Below are positions 16,018 to 25,518 of a DNA stretch of 64,000 bases, one piece after another. The stretch is from Streptomyces pilosus (GTDB lineage: Bacteria > Actinomycetota > Actinomycetes > Streptomycetales > Streptomycetaceae), in assembly GCF_014649835.1 (NCBI RefSeq), contig NZ_BMTU01000001.1, positions 1,054,001 through 1,118,000 on the forward strand, written 5' to 3'. The notes beneath the pieces are model-generated. The model made no database searches. It was not told the origin of the DNA and worked only from the letters and a program-made list of their open reading frames with translations. The translations under genes were made by a program, and so were the position numbers. Numbering within the stretch: position 1 is the stretch's first letter; each line of letters begins with the position of its first letter.

Positions 16018-17856
16018 GTGCCCGACAGCAGCACGGGAAGCAGCACCGCACGTCCGTCCAGACGTACCGTCCTCGCCGCGACGGCGGGCGTCACCACCGC
16101 CCTGGCGGCCGGCGGGACCGTCCACGCGGCCGCCGGCGCCCCCCGCCACGACGACCGAAGGCTGCGCGCCCTCATCTCCCGCATGACGCTGGAGGAGAAG
16201 GTCGGCCAGCTGTTCGTGATGCGGGTCTACGGCCACTCCGCCACCGACCCCGACCAGGCGGACATCGACGCCAACCTCAAGGAGATCGGTGTCCGCACGG
16301 CCGCCGAGCTGCTCGCCAAGTACCGGGTCGGCGGCATCATCTACTTCGCCTGGGCGCACAACACCCGTGCCCCGCACCAGATCGCGGACCTGTCCAACGG
16401 CATCCAGAAGGCCTCCCTCGGCCTGCCGCGCGGTCTCCCCGTGCTGATCTCCACCGACCAGGAGCACGGCATCGTGGCCCGGGTGGGCGAGCCCGCCACG
16501 CTGTTCCCGGGGGCGATGGCCGTCGGGGCGGGCGGGTCCCGTTCCGACGCGCGCGGGCTCGGCCGCATCGCGGGCGCCGAGCTGCGCGCGACGGGCATCC
16601 GCCAGAACTACTCCCCCGTGGCCGACGTCAACGTCAACCCGGCCAACCCGGTCATCGGCGTCCGCTCCTTCGGCTCCGACCCGCGGGCGGTCGCGGAGCT
16701 CGTCGCGGCGGAGGTCAGGGGCTACGAGTCGTCCCGCGTCGCCTCCACCGCCAAGCACTTCCCCGGGCACGGCGACACGGTCACCGACAGCCACGACGCG
16801 CTGCCGTACATCCACCACACCCGCGAGCAGTGGGAGGAGCTGGACGCTCCGCCGTTCCGGGCCGCGATCGCCGCCGGCATCGACTCGATCATGACCGCCC
16901 ACATCGTCGTACCGGCCCTCGACGGCTCCGAGGACCCGGCCACCCTCTCCCGCCCCATCCTCACCGGCATCCTGCGCGAGGAGCTGGGCTACGACGGGGT
17001 GGTGGTCACCGACTCCCTCGGCATGGAGGGCGTCCGGACGAAGTACGGGGACGAACGGGTGCCCGTGCTGGCGCTGCAGGCGGGCGTCGACCAGCTCCTC
17101 AACCCGCCCTCCCTGGACGTGGCCTGGAACGCGGTCCTCGACGCCGTGCGCAGCGGCGAACTGACCGAGGCCCGGCTGGACGAATCGATCCTGCGGGTAC
17201 TGCGGCTGAAGGCGCGGCTGGGCCTGTTCGAGGATCCGTACGTCTCGCACGAGGGCGTCGACCGCACCGTCGGCACCCGGGCACACCTGGCCGCCGCCGA
17301 CCGGATCGCCGAGCGCGGCATCACCCTGCTCGTCAACGAGGGCGGTCTGCTGCCGCTGTCCCGGCGCAGGCAGCCGAAGCTGCTCGTGGCCGGTGCCGAC
17401 CCCGCCTCCCCGTCCGGTACGACGGGACCGCCCACCGGGGTGCTCGCGGACGCCCTGACCGAGCTGGGCTTCACCGCCACCGCCCTGTCCACCGGCACGG
17501 CACCGTCGGCGGCGACGATCGCCAAGGCGGTCGCCGCCGCCCGGGACGCGGACGCGGTGGTCGTCGGCACGTACAACGTCGGTGCGTCGAGCAGTCAGAA
17601 GACACTCGTCGAACAGTTGTCGGCCACCGGGAAGCCGGTCGTCGCGGTCGCCATCCGCAACCCCTACGACGTGGCCCACCTGCCCCGCGTGGCGGCCTGC
17701 CTGGCGTCGTACTCCTGGACCGACGTCGAACTGCGGGCGGCGGCCCGGGTGATCGCGGGCAGGGTGAACCCGCGCGGGACGCTGCCGGTGCCCGTGCAGC
17801 GGGCCGACGACCCGGCGACGGCGCTGTACCCGGTCGGGTACGGGCTGAGGTTCTGA
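16018..17856 (+). CDS. Tat-exported GH3 beta-N-acetylhexosaminidase
   Basis: A 612-residue secreted glycoside hydrolase of family 3. The N-terminus has a twin-arginine signal (PSRRTVLAATAGV, about residues 14-26) with an Ala-rich cleavage region near 40. The NagZ-type motif KHFPGHGDTVTDSH is at about 246-259; its His/Asp pair is the unusual acid/base of this subfamily. The nucleophile Asp is in VVTDSLGME. A second alpha/beta domain fills the C-terminus. The GTG at 16018 has a good AAAGGAG site; an in-frame upstream ATG at 15967 would spoil the signal peptide. Likely role: release of N-acetylglucosamine from chitin or peptidoglycan fragments outside the cell. Confidence 0.9.
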   Translation: MPDSSTGSSTARPSRRTVLAATAGVTTALAAGGTVHAAAGAPRHDDRRLRALISRMTLEEKVGQLFVMRVYGHSATDPDQADIDANLKEIGVRTAAELLAKYRVGGIIYFAWAHNTRAPHQIADLSNGIQKASLGLPRGLPVLISTDQEHGIVARVGEPATLFPGAMAVGAGGSRSDARGLGRIAGAELRATGIRQNYSPVADVNVNPANPVIGVRSFGSDPRAVAELVAAEVRGYESSRVASTAKHFPGHGDTVTDSHDALPYIHHTREQWEELDAPPFRAAIAAGIDSIMTAHIVVPALDGSEDPATLSRPILTGILREELGYDGVVVTDSLGMEGVRTKYGDERVPVLALQAGVDQLLNPPSLDVAWNAVLDAVRSGELTEARLDESILRVLRLKARLGLFEDPYVSHEGVDRTVGTRAHLAAADRIAERGITLLVNEGGLLPLSRRRQPKLLVAGADPASPSGTTGPPTGVLADALTELGFTATALSTGTAPSAATIAKAVAAARDADAVVVGTYNVGASSSQKTLVEQLSATGKPVVAVAIRNPYDVAHLPRVAACLASYSWTDVELRAAARVIAGRVNPRGTLPVPVQRADDPATALYPVGYGLRF

Positions 17857-17884
17857 CCGCCGGGCACGGGCACCGCCCCCTACC

Positions 17885-17922
17885 GTGTCGGACGTAGGGC
17901 GCATACGTCACACACCCGACAC
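17885..17922. promoter_or_regulatory. Nested inverted repeat between hexosaminidase and lipoprotein genes
   Basis: GTGTCGG (17885-17891) pairs with CCGACAC (17916-17922), enclosing ACGTA-N7-TACGT (17892-17908). It begins about 30 bp after the hexosaminidase stop and 90 bp before the lipoprotein start. It could be a weak terminator or a regulatory site. Confidence 0.35.
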
Positions 17923-18011
17923 AGCGCACCCGCCGTGCGCAAAGCACCCCACATGTCTGGCGTGAGCCGGTTCGTCCGGTCACGCTGGACGGGGGTGTCC
18001 AGGGATTGGCG

Positions 18012-18659
18012 ATGCGCGTGAGGACCAAGTGGTGGGCGCCGGCCGCAGCCGGAGCGGTGGGCGCGGTGCTGCTCACCGGCTGTCAGAGCGCGCCGGGCGG
18101 CGGCAGCGAGGGGGAGGGACGGTCTCTCGACCGGGCCCCGGCGGTGTCGCCGACACCGCTGCGCACCTCCGGCCACGGGGCGGTGTTCCTCGCGGTCGAC
18201 GAGTGCAGTTCCTTCGGCCGGACCAGCTTCACCGAGATCTCCTGCGCCAGTGAACGGGCGGCGGCCCGGGTCGTCGCCCGCCACGACGGGACGGCGCGGG
18301 ACGGGCCGCGCTGCCCGGCGACCACGGACTTCGTGCTGCACATCAGCGAACAGCGCCCGTCCCTGGACGAGGACGGCGACGGGGCGGTGCCGCAGGGCTA
18401 CGCCTGCATGCGCCACCTCCAGCCGCCGCACCCCGGCGACCCCGGCGGCGGGGGCGGGCCGCGCACCATCGTCGGCGACTGCGTCTACGAACTGGGCGAC
18501 GGCAAGGTCCGTGAGACCGCCTGCGACGGCAGCGGCGAGAAGCGGCCGCAGTTCGAGGTGACGAAGGCCGTGGCCACCCGGTCCGAGTGCCCGGCGGCCA
18601 CGGCCCTCTACGTCCGGCTCGGCGGGACCGCACCGGTGGGCTGCGCCCGCCCGGTGTGA
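18012..18659 (+). CDS. Putative lipoprotein, unknown function
   Basis: A 215-residue protein with a short basic N-terminus, a hydrophobic stretch and a lipobox LLTGC, so it should be lipidated at Cys24 and anchored outside the membrane. Six or more further cysteines in the mature part (for example VDECSSF, EISCASE, GPRCPA, GYACMRH, GDCVYE, TACDG) suggest several disulfides. The ATG at 18012 is chosen because AGGGA precedes it at about 7 bases; an in-frame TTG two codons earlier is too close. I do not recognise a domain. It is convergent with the following S37-type peptidase gene, only 13 bp away. Confidence 0.8.
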   Translation: MRVRTKWWAPAAAGAVGAVLLTGCQSAPGGGSEGEGRSLDRAPAVSPTPLRTSGHGAVFLAVDECSSFGRTSFTEISCASERAAARVVARHDGTARDGPRCPATTDFVLHISEQRPSLDEDGDGAVPQGYACMRHLQPPHPGDPGGGGGPRTIVGDCVYELGDGKVRETACDGSGEKRPQFEVTKAVATRSECPAATALYVRLGGTAPVGCARPV

Positions 18660-18672
18660 TCCCGCCCCGGCC

Positions 18673-20106
18673 CTACGGGCGCAGCGTGCGCTGCCGCTCG
18701 ACGTCCCGCTTGTCCAGCTTGGCGTCGAACTTCGCCAGCGGCTTGGCCGCCGCCGGGTTCTCCTGCACCGTCGCCGGGGCGACGTCCGCCCAGTCGAGGA
18801 TGCGGGCCGTGGCGAACGCCTTCTCCTGCGCCACCAGACCGGCCACGTTGGCGCCGTGGTTCATGCCGGGCGCGGTGAACACGTACGAGTCGCGCGCGCC
18901 GTGCCCGACCCGGAACGGCTCGGCGCCCCACGGGTCGTTCTCGCCGTACACGAACAGCATCTGCCGTGCGTTGTGGCGGACCCAGGTGTCGACGTCCCGC
19001 ATGGCCGACGGCTGGAACCTCATGTCGATCGAGCGGGGCACGAAGTTGCGCGGCGGCTGGTAGCCGTAGCGGATGTACTTCTTCTCGATGTGCGGGAAGT
19101 GGATGGTCGGCGCGCCCAGCTGCGTACCCGCCTGGTAGTAGTACGGCGTGTACGGGCTCAGGCCCTGGTCGGTGTAGAACGAGAAGCCGGAGATGGTGTC
19201 GACCGAGGTCCAGATCTCGTCGTCGGTGGCGTTCTTCGCGTCCGCCGGGATGTCCTGGCAGTCGGCGACGGTGCTGTACTGCCAGAAGCCCCACACGTAG
19301 TCCAGGACGACGGCCTCGTAGGCCCGGTCCAGGCTGCCGATGGTGTCGAAGGTGTAGCCGTTCTCGGCGGCGACCGCCGCGTACTTCTCCTTCAGCGGCG
19401 CCCGGCGCACCAGCGCCTCGCGCTGCACGCCGTTCAGCCGGTCGCGGCACTCCTGGGTGCCGACGGTGCGGAAGAAGCGGTCGTAGGCCGAGTCCTCCTT
19501 GTTCACCACGTCGTTGGGTGCGACGTAGGCGACCACGCCGTCCATGTCGCGCGGGTAGAAGCGCTCGTAGTAGGTGGCGGTCATGCCGCCCTTGGAGCCG
19601 CCCGTGGAGATCCAGTTCTCGCTGTAGATCTTCTTCAGCGCCGTGAAGATGCGGTGCTGGTCGCTGGCGGCCTGCCAGATGTCCAGCTTCGACCAGTCGG
19701 CCGGCTCGGGCCGGGACGGCGTGAAGAAGCGGTACTCCATGGAGACCTGGTTGCCGTCCACGATCTGCGTCGGCTCGGCGCGGCGCGGCGTCGTGGAGAC
19801 GCTGTAGCCGCCCGTGTAGAAGACGGTCGGCCGCGCGGTGTCCTTGTGCAGCACGGTGATCCGCTGCTCGAACGTGCCCTTGGAGGGCCTGCGGTGGTCG
19901 ACCGGCTGGGTGTAGTTGAGGACGAAGAAGCGGTACCCGGTGTACGGCTTCTCCTCGATCAGGCTCATGCCCGGAACGGAGAGCAGCCTCTCCTTGATGT
20001 CAGTGGTGCCGGTGGCCTCCGGCTCGGCGGCGGTGGCCGCCCCGGCCGTACTCAGTGTGCCTATGAGCACCGTGAGCGCCAGCAGCCATCTGAGCGCCTT
20101 GCGCAT
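18673..20106 (-). CDS. Secreted S37 (PS-10)-type tripeptidyl aminopeptidase
   Basis: A 477-residue secreted serine peptidase with a Sec signal peptide (residues 1-27, ending AGAATAA). The nucleophile motif is STGGSKGGM with Ser171, and the family pattern YTQPVDH is near residue 65. Streptomyces proteins of this type are annotated as PS-10/S37 or S28 peptidases and trim Pro-containing tri- or tetrapeptides in aerial-mycelium and growth-medium proteolysis (family knowledge). The ATG at 20106 is preferred over a GTG two codons upstream because that GTG overlaps the AGGGGAG ribosome site. Confidence 0.86.
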   Translation of the reverse strand: MRKALRWLLALTVLIGTLSTAGAATAAEPEATGTTDIKERLLSVPGMSLIEEKPYTGYRFFVLNYTQPVDHRRPSKGTFEQRITVLHKDTARPTVFYTGGYSVSTTPRRAEPTQIVDGNQVSMEYRFFTPSRPEPADWSKLDIWQAASDQHRIFTALKKIYSENWISTGGSKGGMTATYYERFYPRDMDGVVAYVAPNDVVNKEDSAYDRFFRTVGTQECRDRLNGVQREALVRRAPLKEKYAAVAAENGYTFDTIGSLDRAYEAVVLDYVWGFWQYSTVADCQDIPADAKNATDDEIWTSVDTISGFSFYTDQGLSPYTPYYYQAGTQLGAPTIHFPHIEKKYIRYGYQPPRNFVPRSIDMRFQPSAMRDVDTWVRHNARQMLFVYGENDPWGAEPFRVGHGARDSYVFTAPGMNHGANVAGLVAQEKAFATARILDWADVAPATVQENPAAAKPLAKFDAKLDKRDVERQRTLRP

Positions 20107-20202
20107 GCGCACTCCCCTGTGAGACAGATGTGCGCCGGAAGCTATCGGACCAACTCGTCACAGCAACAGGGGACATAGGGATATCCCTCGGTCGGCGCGC
20201 CG

Positions 20203-20589
20203 TCAGCAGAGGATCCAGCCGGAACTGACGGACCCCGTCGCGACGCTGCCCTTCACCCACACGCAGCGGCGGCCGGCGTGCACGGTCACCGGGCCCGCGT
20301 GGTACTTGAAGCGGCCCTGGTCGACGACCGGGCGGCCCCCGCGCGCCCGCACGCTCACCGACATCCTCCGCTGGGTGCCCTGCTTCTTGGCGACGGTGAC
20401 GGCACAGACGTAGCCACCCCGCTTGTAGACCTCCACCGACCCCGTGGCGAACGGCAGGGTGCGCACCTTGCGCCCCGGGCACGGGGCGGCGGCGTGCGCG
20501 TCCCCCGGCGCCGCGACGGCGAGCAGCCCCGCGGCGGTCAACACCGCGAGACCCGTCGCGAGGTGCCGGCGTATCGCTGAACTGCCCAC
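20203..20589 (-). CDS. Small secreted Cys-containing protein, unknown function
   Basis: A 128-residue protein with a Sec signal peptide (LATGLAVLTAAGLLAVAAPG, cleavage near Ala33 after AHA). The mature part of about 95 residues has four cysteines (APCPG, YVCAV, RRCVW and the final residue), probably two disulfides, and a basic, beta-rich character. The GTG at 20589 has GGAGGAC upstream. The cysteine at the very C-terminus is unusual. It resembles small spore- or medium-associated Streptomyces proteins in size and layout, but I cannot name a family. Confidence 0.75.
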   Translation of the reverse strand: MGSSAIRRHLATGLAVLTAAGLLAVAAPGDAHAAAPCPGRKVRTLPFATGSVEVYKRGGYVCAVTVAKKQGTQRRMSVSVRARGGRPVVDQGRFKYHAGPVTVHAGRRCVWVKGSVATGSVSSGWILC

Positions 20590-20681
20590 GGTGGTCCTCC
20601 CGTACCGCGCCCTCCGCGCCAGGCGGCGTACGGAAGTACGGACGCAGGACGTAGGTCCGATGGTTGCCCGTGCGGCCGCCG

Positions 20682-23600
20682 TCACGCCGGGGCCGGCACG
20701 TCCTCCCCGACGAACGTCCGCCACAGCGCCGCGTACCTGCCGCCGCGGCGGAGCAGTTCCTCGTGGGTGCCGTCCTCCGCCACCCGGCCGTGGTCCATGA
20801 CGACGACCCGGTCGGCGCGGGCCGCGGTGGTCAGGCGGTGGGCGACGACCAGGGTCGTGCGGCGGCCCGCCAGCCGGTCGGTCGCCTGGTTGACCTGCGC
20901 CTCGGTGGCGAGGTCCAGGGCGGCGGTGGCCTCGTCGAGCAGCAGGACGTCCGGGTCGACCAGTTCGGCGCGGGCCAGGGCGATCAGCTGGCGCTGTCCG
21001 GCGGAGAGGTTGCGGCCGCGTTCGGCGACCTCGTGCAGGTAGCCGCCCTCCAGCGTGGCGATCATCTCGTGGGCGCCGACCGCGCGGGCCGCCGCCTCGA
21101 CCTCGGCGTCGGTGGCGTCCGGGCGGCCGTAGGCGATGGCGTCGCGGACGGTGCCGGGGAAGAGGTACGCCTCCTGCGGTACGACCCCGAGCCGGTGCCG
21201 GTAGGCGGTCAGGTCCAGGTCCCTGAGGTCCGTGCCGTCGGCGGTGACCCGCCCGGCGGTGGGGTCGTAGAACCGGGCGACCAGCTTGACCAGGGTGGAC
21301 TTGCCCGCGCCGGTCTCGCCGACGAAGGCGACGGTCTGCCCGGCGGGGATGGTCAGGTCGATGCCCTCGAGCGCCTCCTCGCCGTCCCCGTACGCGAAGT
21401 GCACGTCCTCGAAGGCGATCTCGCCGCGCAGGGAGGTGACGGGCAGCGGCTTGCCGGCCTGCTCGGTGGAGGTCGGCTCGCGCAGCAGCTCCTGGATGCG
21501 GCCCAGCGAGACGGACGCCTGCTGGTAGCCGTCGAAGACCTGGGAGAGCTGCTGCACGGGCGCGAAGAACAGGTCGATGTACAGCAGGTACGCCACCAGC
21601 GAGCCGATCGCCAGCGTCCCGTCGTCGACCCGTGCCCCGCCCACGACCAGCACCGCCACGGCCGCGACCGAGGACAGCAGCTGCACGAACGGGAAGTACA
21701 CCGAGATCAGCCACTGGCCCCTTATGCGGGCGCTGCGGTAGTCGGCGCTGCGCCCGGCGAACCGGCGGCCGCCGTCCCGCTCGCGGCGGAACGCCTGCAC
21801 GATCCGCAGCCCGGACACCGACTCCTGGAGGTCGGCGTTGACCGCCGACACCCGCTCGCGGGCCAGTTCGTACGCCTTCACGCTGGCCCGGCGGAAGAAG
21901 TAGGTGGCGACGATCAGCGGGGGCAGGGTGGCGAAGACGACGAGGGCGAGCTCGACGTCCAGCACCAGCAGGGCGACCATGATGCCGAAGAAGGTGACCA
22001 CCGAGACGAACGCGGTGACCAGACCCGTCTGGAGGAACGTGGACAGCGCGTCGACGTCCGTGGTCATCCGGGTCATGATCCGGCCGGTCAGCTCGCGCTC
22101 GTAGTAGTCCAGGCCGAGCCGCTGGAGCTGGGCGAAGATCTTCAGCCGCAGCGTGTACAGGACGCGTTCGCCGGTGCGTCCGGTCATGCGGATCTCGCCG
22201 GTCTGCGCGGCCCACTGGAGGAGCACGGTGAGCAGGCCGAGCAGGGCGGCCGCCCAGACCGCGCCGAGGGCGGCCTGCGTGACGCCCTGGTCGATGCCGT
22301 GCCGGATCAGCACCGGCAGCAGCAGGCCCATGCCGGCGTCCACGGCGACCAGGCCGAGGCTGATGAGCAGGGGGGTGCGGAAGCCGCGCAGGAGACGGCG
22401 CAGGCCGTAGGAGTCCTCGGGGCGGACGGCCTGCCGCTCGTCGACGTCGGGGACGTCGTCGGCCGGGGGCAGGGCCGCCACCTGGGCGAGGAGCTCCGGG
22501 GTGGCCGGGGCGTCGGCGAGGGCGGCGTCCCGGGGTTCGCGGTCGCCGGTCCACAGCCGAGGGGTGACGCCGCGCTCGGCGTCGAACTCGGCGTCCAGCT
22601 CCTCGCGGACGGAGGTGTCCTCCTCCTGCGGCCCGGCGGGCGGGGTGTGGCCCGGGGAGACGGCGCCCAGCTCGTCGGGGTCGGTGAGCAGGCGGCGGTA
22701 GAGGGCGGAGCGGCGCTGCAGCTCCTCGTGGGTGCCGAGGTCGGCGAGCCGGCCGCCGTCGAGGACGGCGATGCGGTCGGCGAGGTTGAGGGTGGAGCGG
22801 CGGTGGGCTATCAGCAGCGTCGTACGGCCGCGCATGACGCTCTTGAGCGCCTCGTGGATCTCGTGCTCGACGCGGGCGTCCACGGCGGAGGTGGCGTCGT
22901 CCAGGACCAGCAGCCGGGGGTCGGTGAGGATCGCGCGGGCGAGGGCGACGCGCTGGCGCTGGCCGCCGGAGAGGGTCAGTCCGTGCTCGCCGACGGCTGT
23001 GTCGTAGCCGTCGGGCAGCTCGTCGATGAACCGGTCGGCCTGGGCGGCGCGGGCGGCGGCGGTGATCTGCTCGTCGGTGGCGTCGGGGCGGCCGTAGGCG
23101 ATGTTGGCGCGCACGGTGTCGGAGAAGAGGAAGGAGTCCTCGGGGACCAGCCCGATCGCGGCGCGCAGGGACTCGGTGGTCAGCTCGCGGACGTCGTGGC
23201 CGCCGACGAGGACGGCGCCGCGGGTGACGTCGTAGAAGCGCGGCAGGAGCAGGGAGACGGTGGACTTGCCGGAGCCGGACGTGCCGACGACGGCGAGGGT
23301 CTCGCCGGGGCGGATGGCGAAGGAGAGGCCGTCGAGGACCGGCCGGCCGGGGTCGTAGCCGAAGGAGACGTCGTCGAACTCGACGGTCGCCGGGGCGTCG
23401 GCGGGCAGCTCCTTGGTGCCGTCGCTCAGGGACGGCTCGGTGTCGATCAGCTCCAGGACGCGTTCGGTGCCGGCCCGGGCCTGCTGGCCGACGGTGAGGA
23501 CGACGGCGAGCATGCGGACCGGGCCGACGAGCTGGGCGAGGTAGGTGGAGAAGGCGACGAACGTGCCCAGCGTGATGTGCCCGCCCACGGCGAGCCAGCC

Positions 23601-24389
23601 GCCGAGCGCCAGCATCGCCACCTGGCCGAGCGCGGGCACGGCCTGCAGGGCGGGGGTGTAGCGGCTGTTCAGCCGGACGGTGCGCAGCCGGCCCGCGAAC
23701 AGCCGCCGCCCGACCTCGCGCAGCTTGCCGGTCTCCTGCTCCTCCTGCCCGAAGCCCTTCACCACGCGCACGCCGCCGACCGCGCCGTCCACCACCGAGG
23801 CGACGGCGCCCGCCTGCGCCTGCGCGTACCAGGTGGAGGGGTGCAGCCGGGTGCGGCTGCGCCGGGCGATCCACCACAGGGCGGGGGCGACGGCGAGGGC
23901 GACGGCGGTGAGCGGCAGGGACAGCCACGCCATGATGACCAGGGAGATCAGGAAGAGCAGCAGGTTGCCGATGGTCATCGGCAGCATGAAGAGCAGACCC
24001 TGGATGAGCTGGAGGTCGCTGGTGGCGCGTCCGACGACCTGCCCGGTGGACAGCTCGTCCTGACGTCTGCCGTCGAGCCGGGTGATCGTGTCGTACATCT
24101 CGGTGCGCAGGTCGTGCTGCACGTCGAGGGCGAGCCGCCCGCCGTAGTAGCGGCGGACGTAGGTGAGGACGTAGACGACGAGGGCGGCGCCGATGAGCAG
24201 ACCGGCCCAGAGCGCCATGTCCCTGGTCCCGTCGCCGATCACGTCGTCGATGATCACCTTGGTGATCAGCGGGACCAGCGCCAGTACGGCCATGCCGCCG
24301 AGGGACGCTCCCAGGGCGAGGACCACGTCCTTGGGATGACGCCAGGCGTAGCCGGTCAGTCGCCGTCCCCATCCCCGTTGCGGTGTCAC
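20682..24389 (-). CDS. Fused ABC exporter, two complete half-transporters in one chain
   Basis: A 1235-residue protein built as membrane domain, ATPase, membrane domain, ATPase. Walker A is GTSGSGKST (about 368) and GETGAGKST (about 1025). Signature motifs are LSGGQRQRVALARA in the first half and LSAGQRQLIALARA in the second; the second has Ala for the usual Gly. Walker B reads LLVLDDATSAVD (first half, Asp replacing the catalytic Glu) and VLLLDEATAALD (second half). So the first ATPase site looks degenerate, as in heterodimeric exporters such as TM287/288. The GTG at 24389 has a GGAGGG site; an earlier in-frame start lacks one. The exported substrate is unknown. Confidence 0.92.
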   Translation of the reverse strand: MTPQRGWGRRLTGYAWRHPKDVVLALGASLGGMAVLALVPLITKVIIDDVIGDGTRDMALWAGLLIGAALVVYVLTYVRRYYGGRLALDVQHDLRTEMYDTITRLDGRRQDELSTGQVVGRATSDLQLIQGLLFMLPMTIGNLLLFLISLVIMAWLSLPLTAVALAVAPALWWIARRSRTRLHPSTWYAQAQAGAVASVVDGAVGGVRVVKGFGQEEQETGKLREVGRRLFAGRLRTVRLNSRYTPALQAVPALGQVAMLALGGWLAVGGHITLGTFVAFSTYLAQLVGPVRMLAVVLTVGQQARAGTERVLELIDTEPSLSDGTKELPADAPATVEFDDVSFGYDPGRPVLDGLSFAIRPGETLAVVGTSGSGKSTVSLLLPRFYDVTRGAVLVGGHDVRELTTESLRAAIGLVPEDSFLFSDTVRANIAYGRPDATDEQITAAARAAQADRFIDELPDGYDTAVGEHGLTLSGGQRQRVALARAILTDPRLLVLDDATSAVDARVEHEIHEALKSVMRGRTTLLIAHRRSTLNLADRIAVLDGGRLADLGTHEELQRRSALYRRLLTDPDELGAVSPGHTPPAGPQEEDTSVREELDAEFDAERGVTPRLWTGDREPRDAALADAPATPELLAQVAALPPADDVPDVDERQAVRPEDSYGLRRLLRGFRTPLLISLGLVAVDAGMGLLLPVLIRHGIDQGVTQAALGAVWAAALLGLLTVLLQWAAQTGEIRMTGRTGERVLYTLRLKIFAQLQRLGLDYYERELTGRIMTRMTTDVDALSTFLQTGLVTAFVSVVTFFGIMVALLVLDVELALVVFATLPPLIVATYFFRRASVKAYELARERVSAVNADLQESVSGLRIVQAFRRERDGGRRFAGRSADYRSARIRGQWLISVYFPFVQLLSSVAAVAVLVVGGARVDDGTLAIGSLVAYLLYIDLFFAPVQQLSQVFDGYQQASVSLGRIQELLREPTSTEQAGKPLPVTSLRGEIAFEDVHFAYGDGEEALEGIDLTIPAGQTVAFVGETGAGKSTLVKLVARFYDPTAGRVTADGTDLRDLDLTAYRHRLGVVPQEAYLFPGTVRDAIAYGRPDATDAEVEAAARAVGAHEMIATLEGGYLHEVAERGRNLSAGQRQLIALARAELVDPDVLLLDEATAALDLATEAQVNQATDRLAGRRTTLVVAHRLTTAARADRVVVMDHGRVAEDGTHEELLRRGGRYAALWRTFVGEDVPAPA

Positions 24390-24603
24390 GCGGGTGCCCT
24401 CCGATCGTCCTGATCTGCCGCAAGGCACCAACGCGGCCGGCGGCGGATTTCATCCCTCCGCACCGTCCGGGGTCGTACACGCCCAGCGGAGTGACGTGTT
24501 CTCGTCACGCAATCGCCACGTTCCCTCCACTCACCTGACTGCATGTGCATGCCACTCTCTCGGGTATCTCCCTCGTGCAACCCGCGTAGATCGGACACCC
24601 CAC

Positions 24604-25428
24604 ATGCTCGCGATACGCCTCCACCGCCGCCGCCGCACCGCCCTGGCGCTCGCCACGGCCACGGTCCTCGCCGGCCTGACCGTGCCCGCCGTGACCACCA
24701 CGACGGCCACGGCCACCACCACCGCGGCCACGACGGCCGGCTACGACGACGCGTACTACGACGGTGCCGCCGGCAAGTCCGGCGAGGCCCTCAAGGACGC
24801 CCTCCACACGATCATCAGCGACCAGACCGAGCTGTCGTACTCGGCCGTCTGGGACGCCCTGAAGGTCACCGACCAGGACCCGGGCAACAGCAGCAACGTG
24901 ATCCTGCTGTACTCGGGCATCTCCCGGAGCAAGTCCCTCAACGGCGGGGACACCGGCGACTGGAACCGCGAGCACGTGTGGGCCAAGTCCCACGGCGACT
25001 TCGGCACCTCCACCGGACCCGGCACCGACATCCACCACCTGCGCGCCGAGGACGTCCGGGTCAACTCGATCCGCGGCAACAAGGACTTCGACGACGGCGG
25101 CAGCGGCTTCACCGACGGCGGCGGCAGCCTCACCGACTCCGACTCCTTCGAGCCCCGCGACGCCGTCAAGGGCGACGTGGCCCGCATGATCTTCTACATG
25201 GCGGTCCGCTACGAGGGCACCGACGGCTGGCCCGACCTGGAGGTCAACGGCCAGGTCGACAACGGCAGCAACCCCTACATGGGCAGGCTCGCCGTGCTCA
25301 AGGCCTGGCACCAGGAGGACCCGCCGGACGCCTTCGAGCAGCGCCGCAACGACGTCATCCACGACTCCTACCAGCACAACCGCAACCCGTTCATCGACCA
25401 CCCGGAGTGGGTCGAGTCGATCTGGTAG
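24604..25428 (+). CDS. Secreted endonuclease I family nuclease
   Basis: A 274-residue secreted nuclease of the endonuclease I (NucM/EndA) family. The signal peptide (RLHRRRRTALALATATVLAG) is followed by a Thr/Ala-rich tail. The catalytic beta-beta-alpha-metal motif is DWNREHVWAKSHGDF with the active His, and the second motif DIHHLRAEDVRVNSIRGN carries the metal-binding Asn. The last part, PFIDHPEWVESIW, is typical of the family. The ATG at 24604 directly precedes the signal peptide; the ribosome site is weak. Likely role: extracellular DNA/RNA degradation for phosphate and nucleoside recovery. Confidence 0.92.
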   Translation: MLAIRLHRRRRTALALATATVLAGLTVPAVTTTTATATTTAATTAGYDDAYYDGAAGKSGEALKDALHTIISDQTELSYSAVWDALKVTDQDPGNSSNVILLYSGISRSKSLNGGDTGDWNREHVWAKSHGDFGTSTGPGTDIHHLRAEDVRVNSIRGNKDFDDGGSGFTDGGGSLTDSDSFEPRDAVKGDVARMIFYMAVRYEGTDGWPDLEVNGQVDNGSNPYMGRLAVLKAWHQEDPPDAFEQRRNDVIHDSYQHNRNPFIDHPEWVESIW

Positions 25429-25452
25429 GCGCCGGGCGGCCCGCGCGACGGT

Positions 25453-25472
25453 CCCGCCCCCGCGCGGGCGGG
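25453..25472. terminator. Hairpin between convergent nuclease and reductase genes
   Basis: CCCGCCC (25453-25459) and GGGCGGG (25466-25472) form a 7-bp stem with a 6-base loop, in the 90-bp gap between convergent genes. Confidence 0.5.
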
Positions 25473-25518
25473 GTGGGCCCGGGCACCCGCCGACCCGGAC
25501 CCCCGCCCTCCCGGGCCC

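Noticed and set aside
20203..24480. Continuous 1425-codon minus-strand frame covering the ABC exporter
   Set aside because: The exporter is in a different frame with ABC motifs; only the last 129 codons, with a ribosome site and signal peptide, are a real gene (20203-20589).
24432..24603. PHO box in front of the endonuclease I gene
   Set aside because: A CTCACCTG-like heptamer is visible, but I could not find the tandem 11-bp direct repeats that define a PhoP site.
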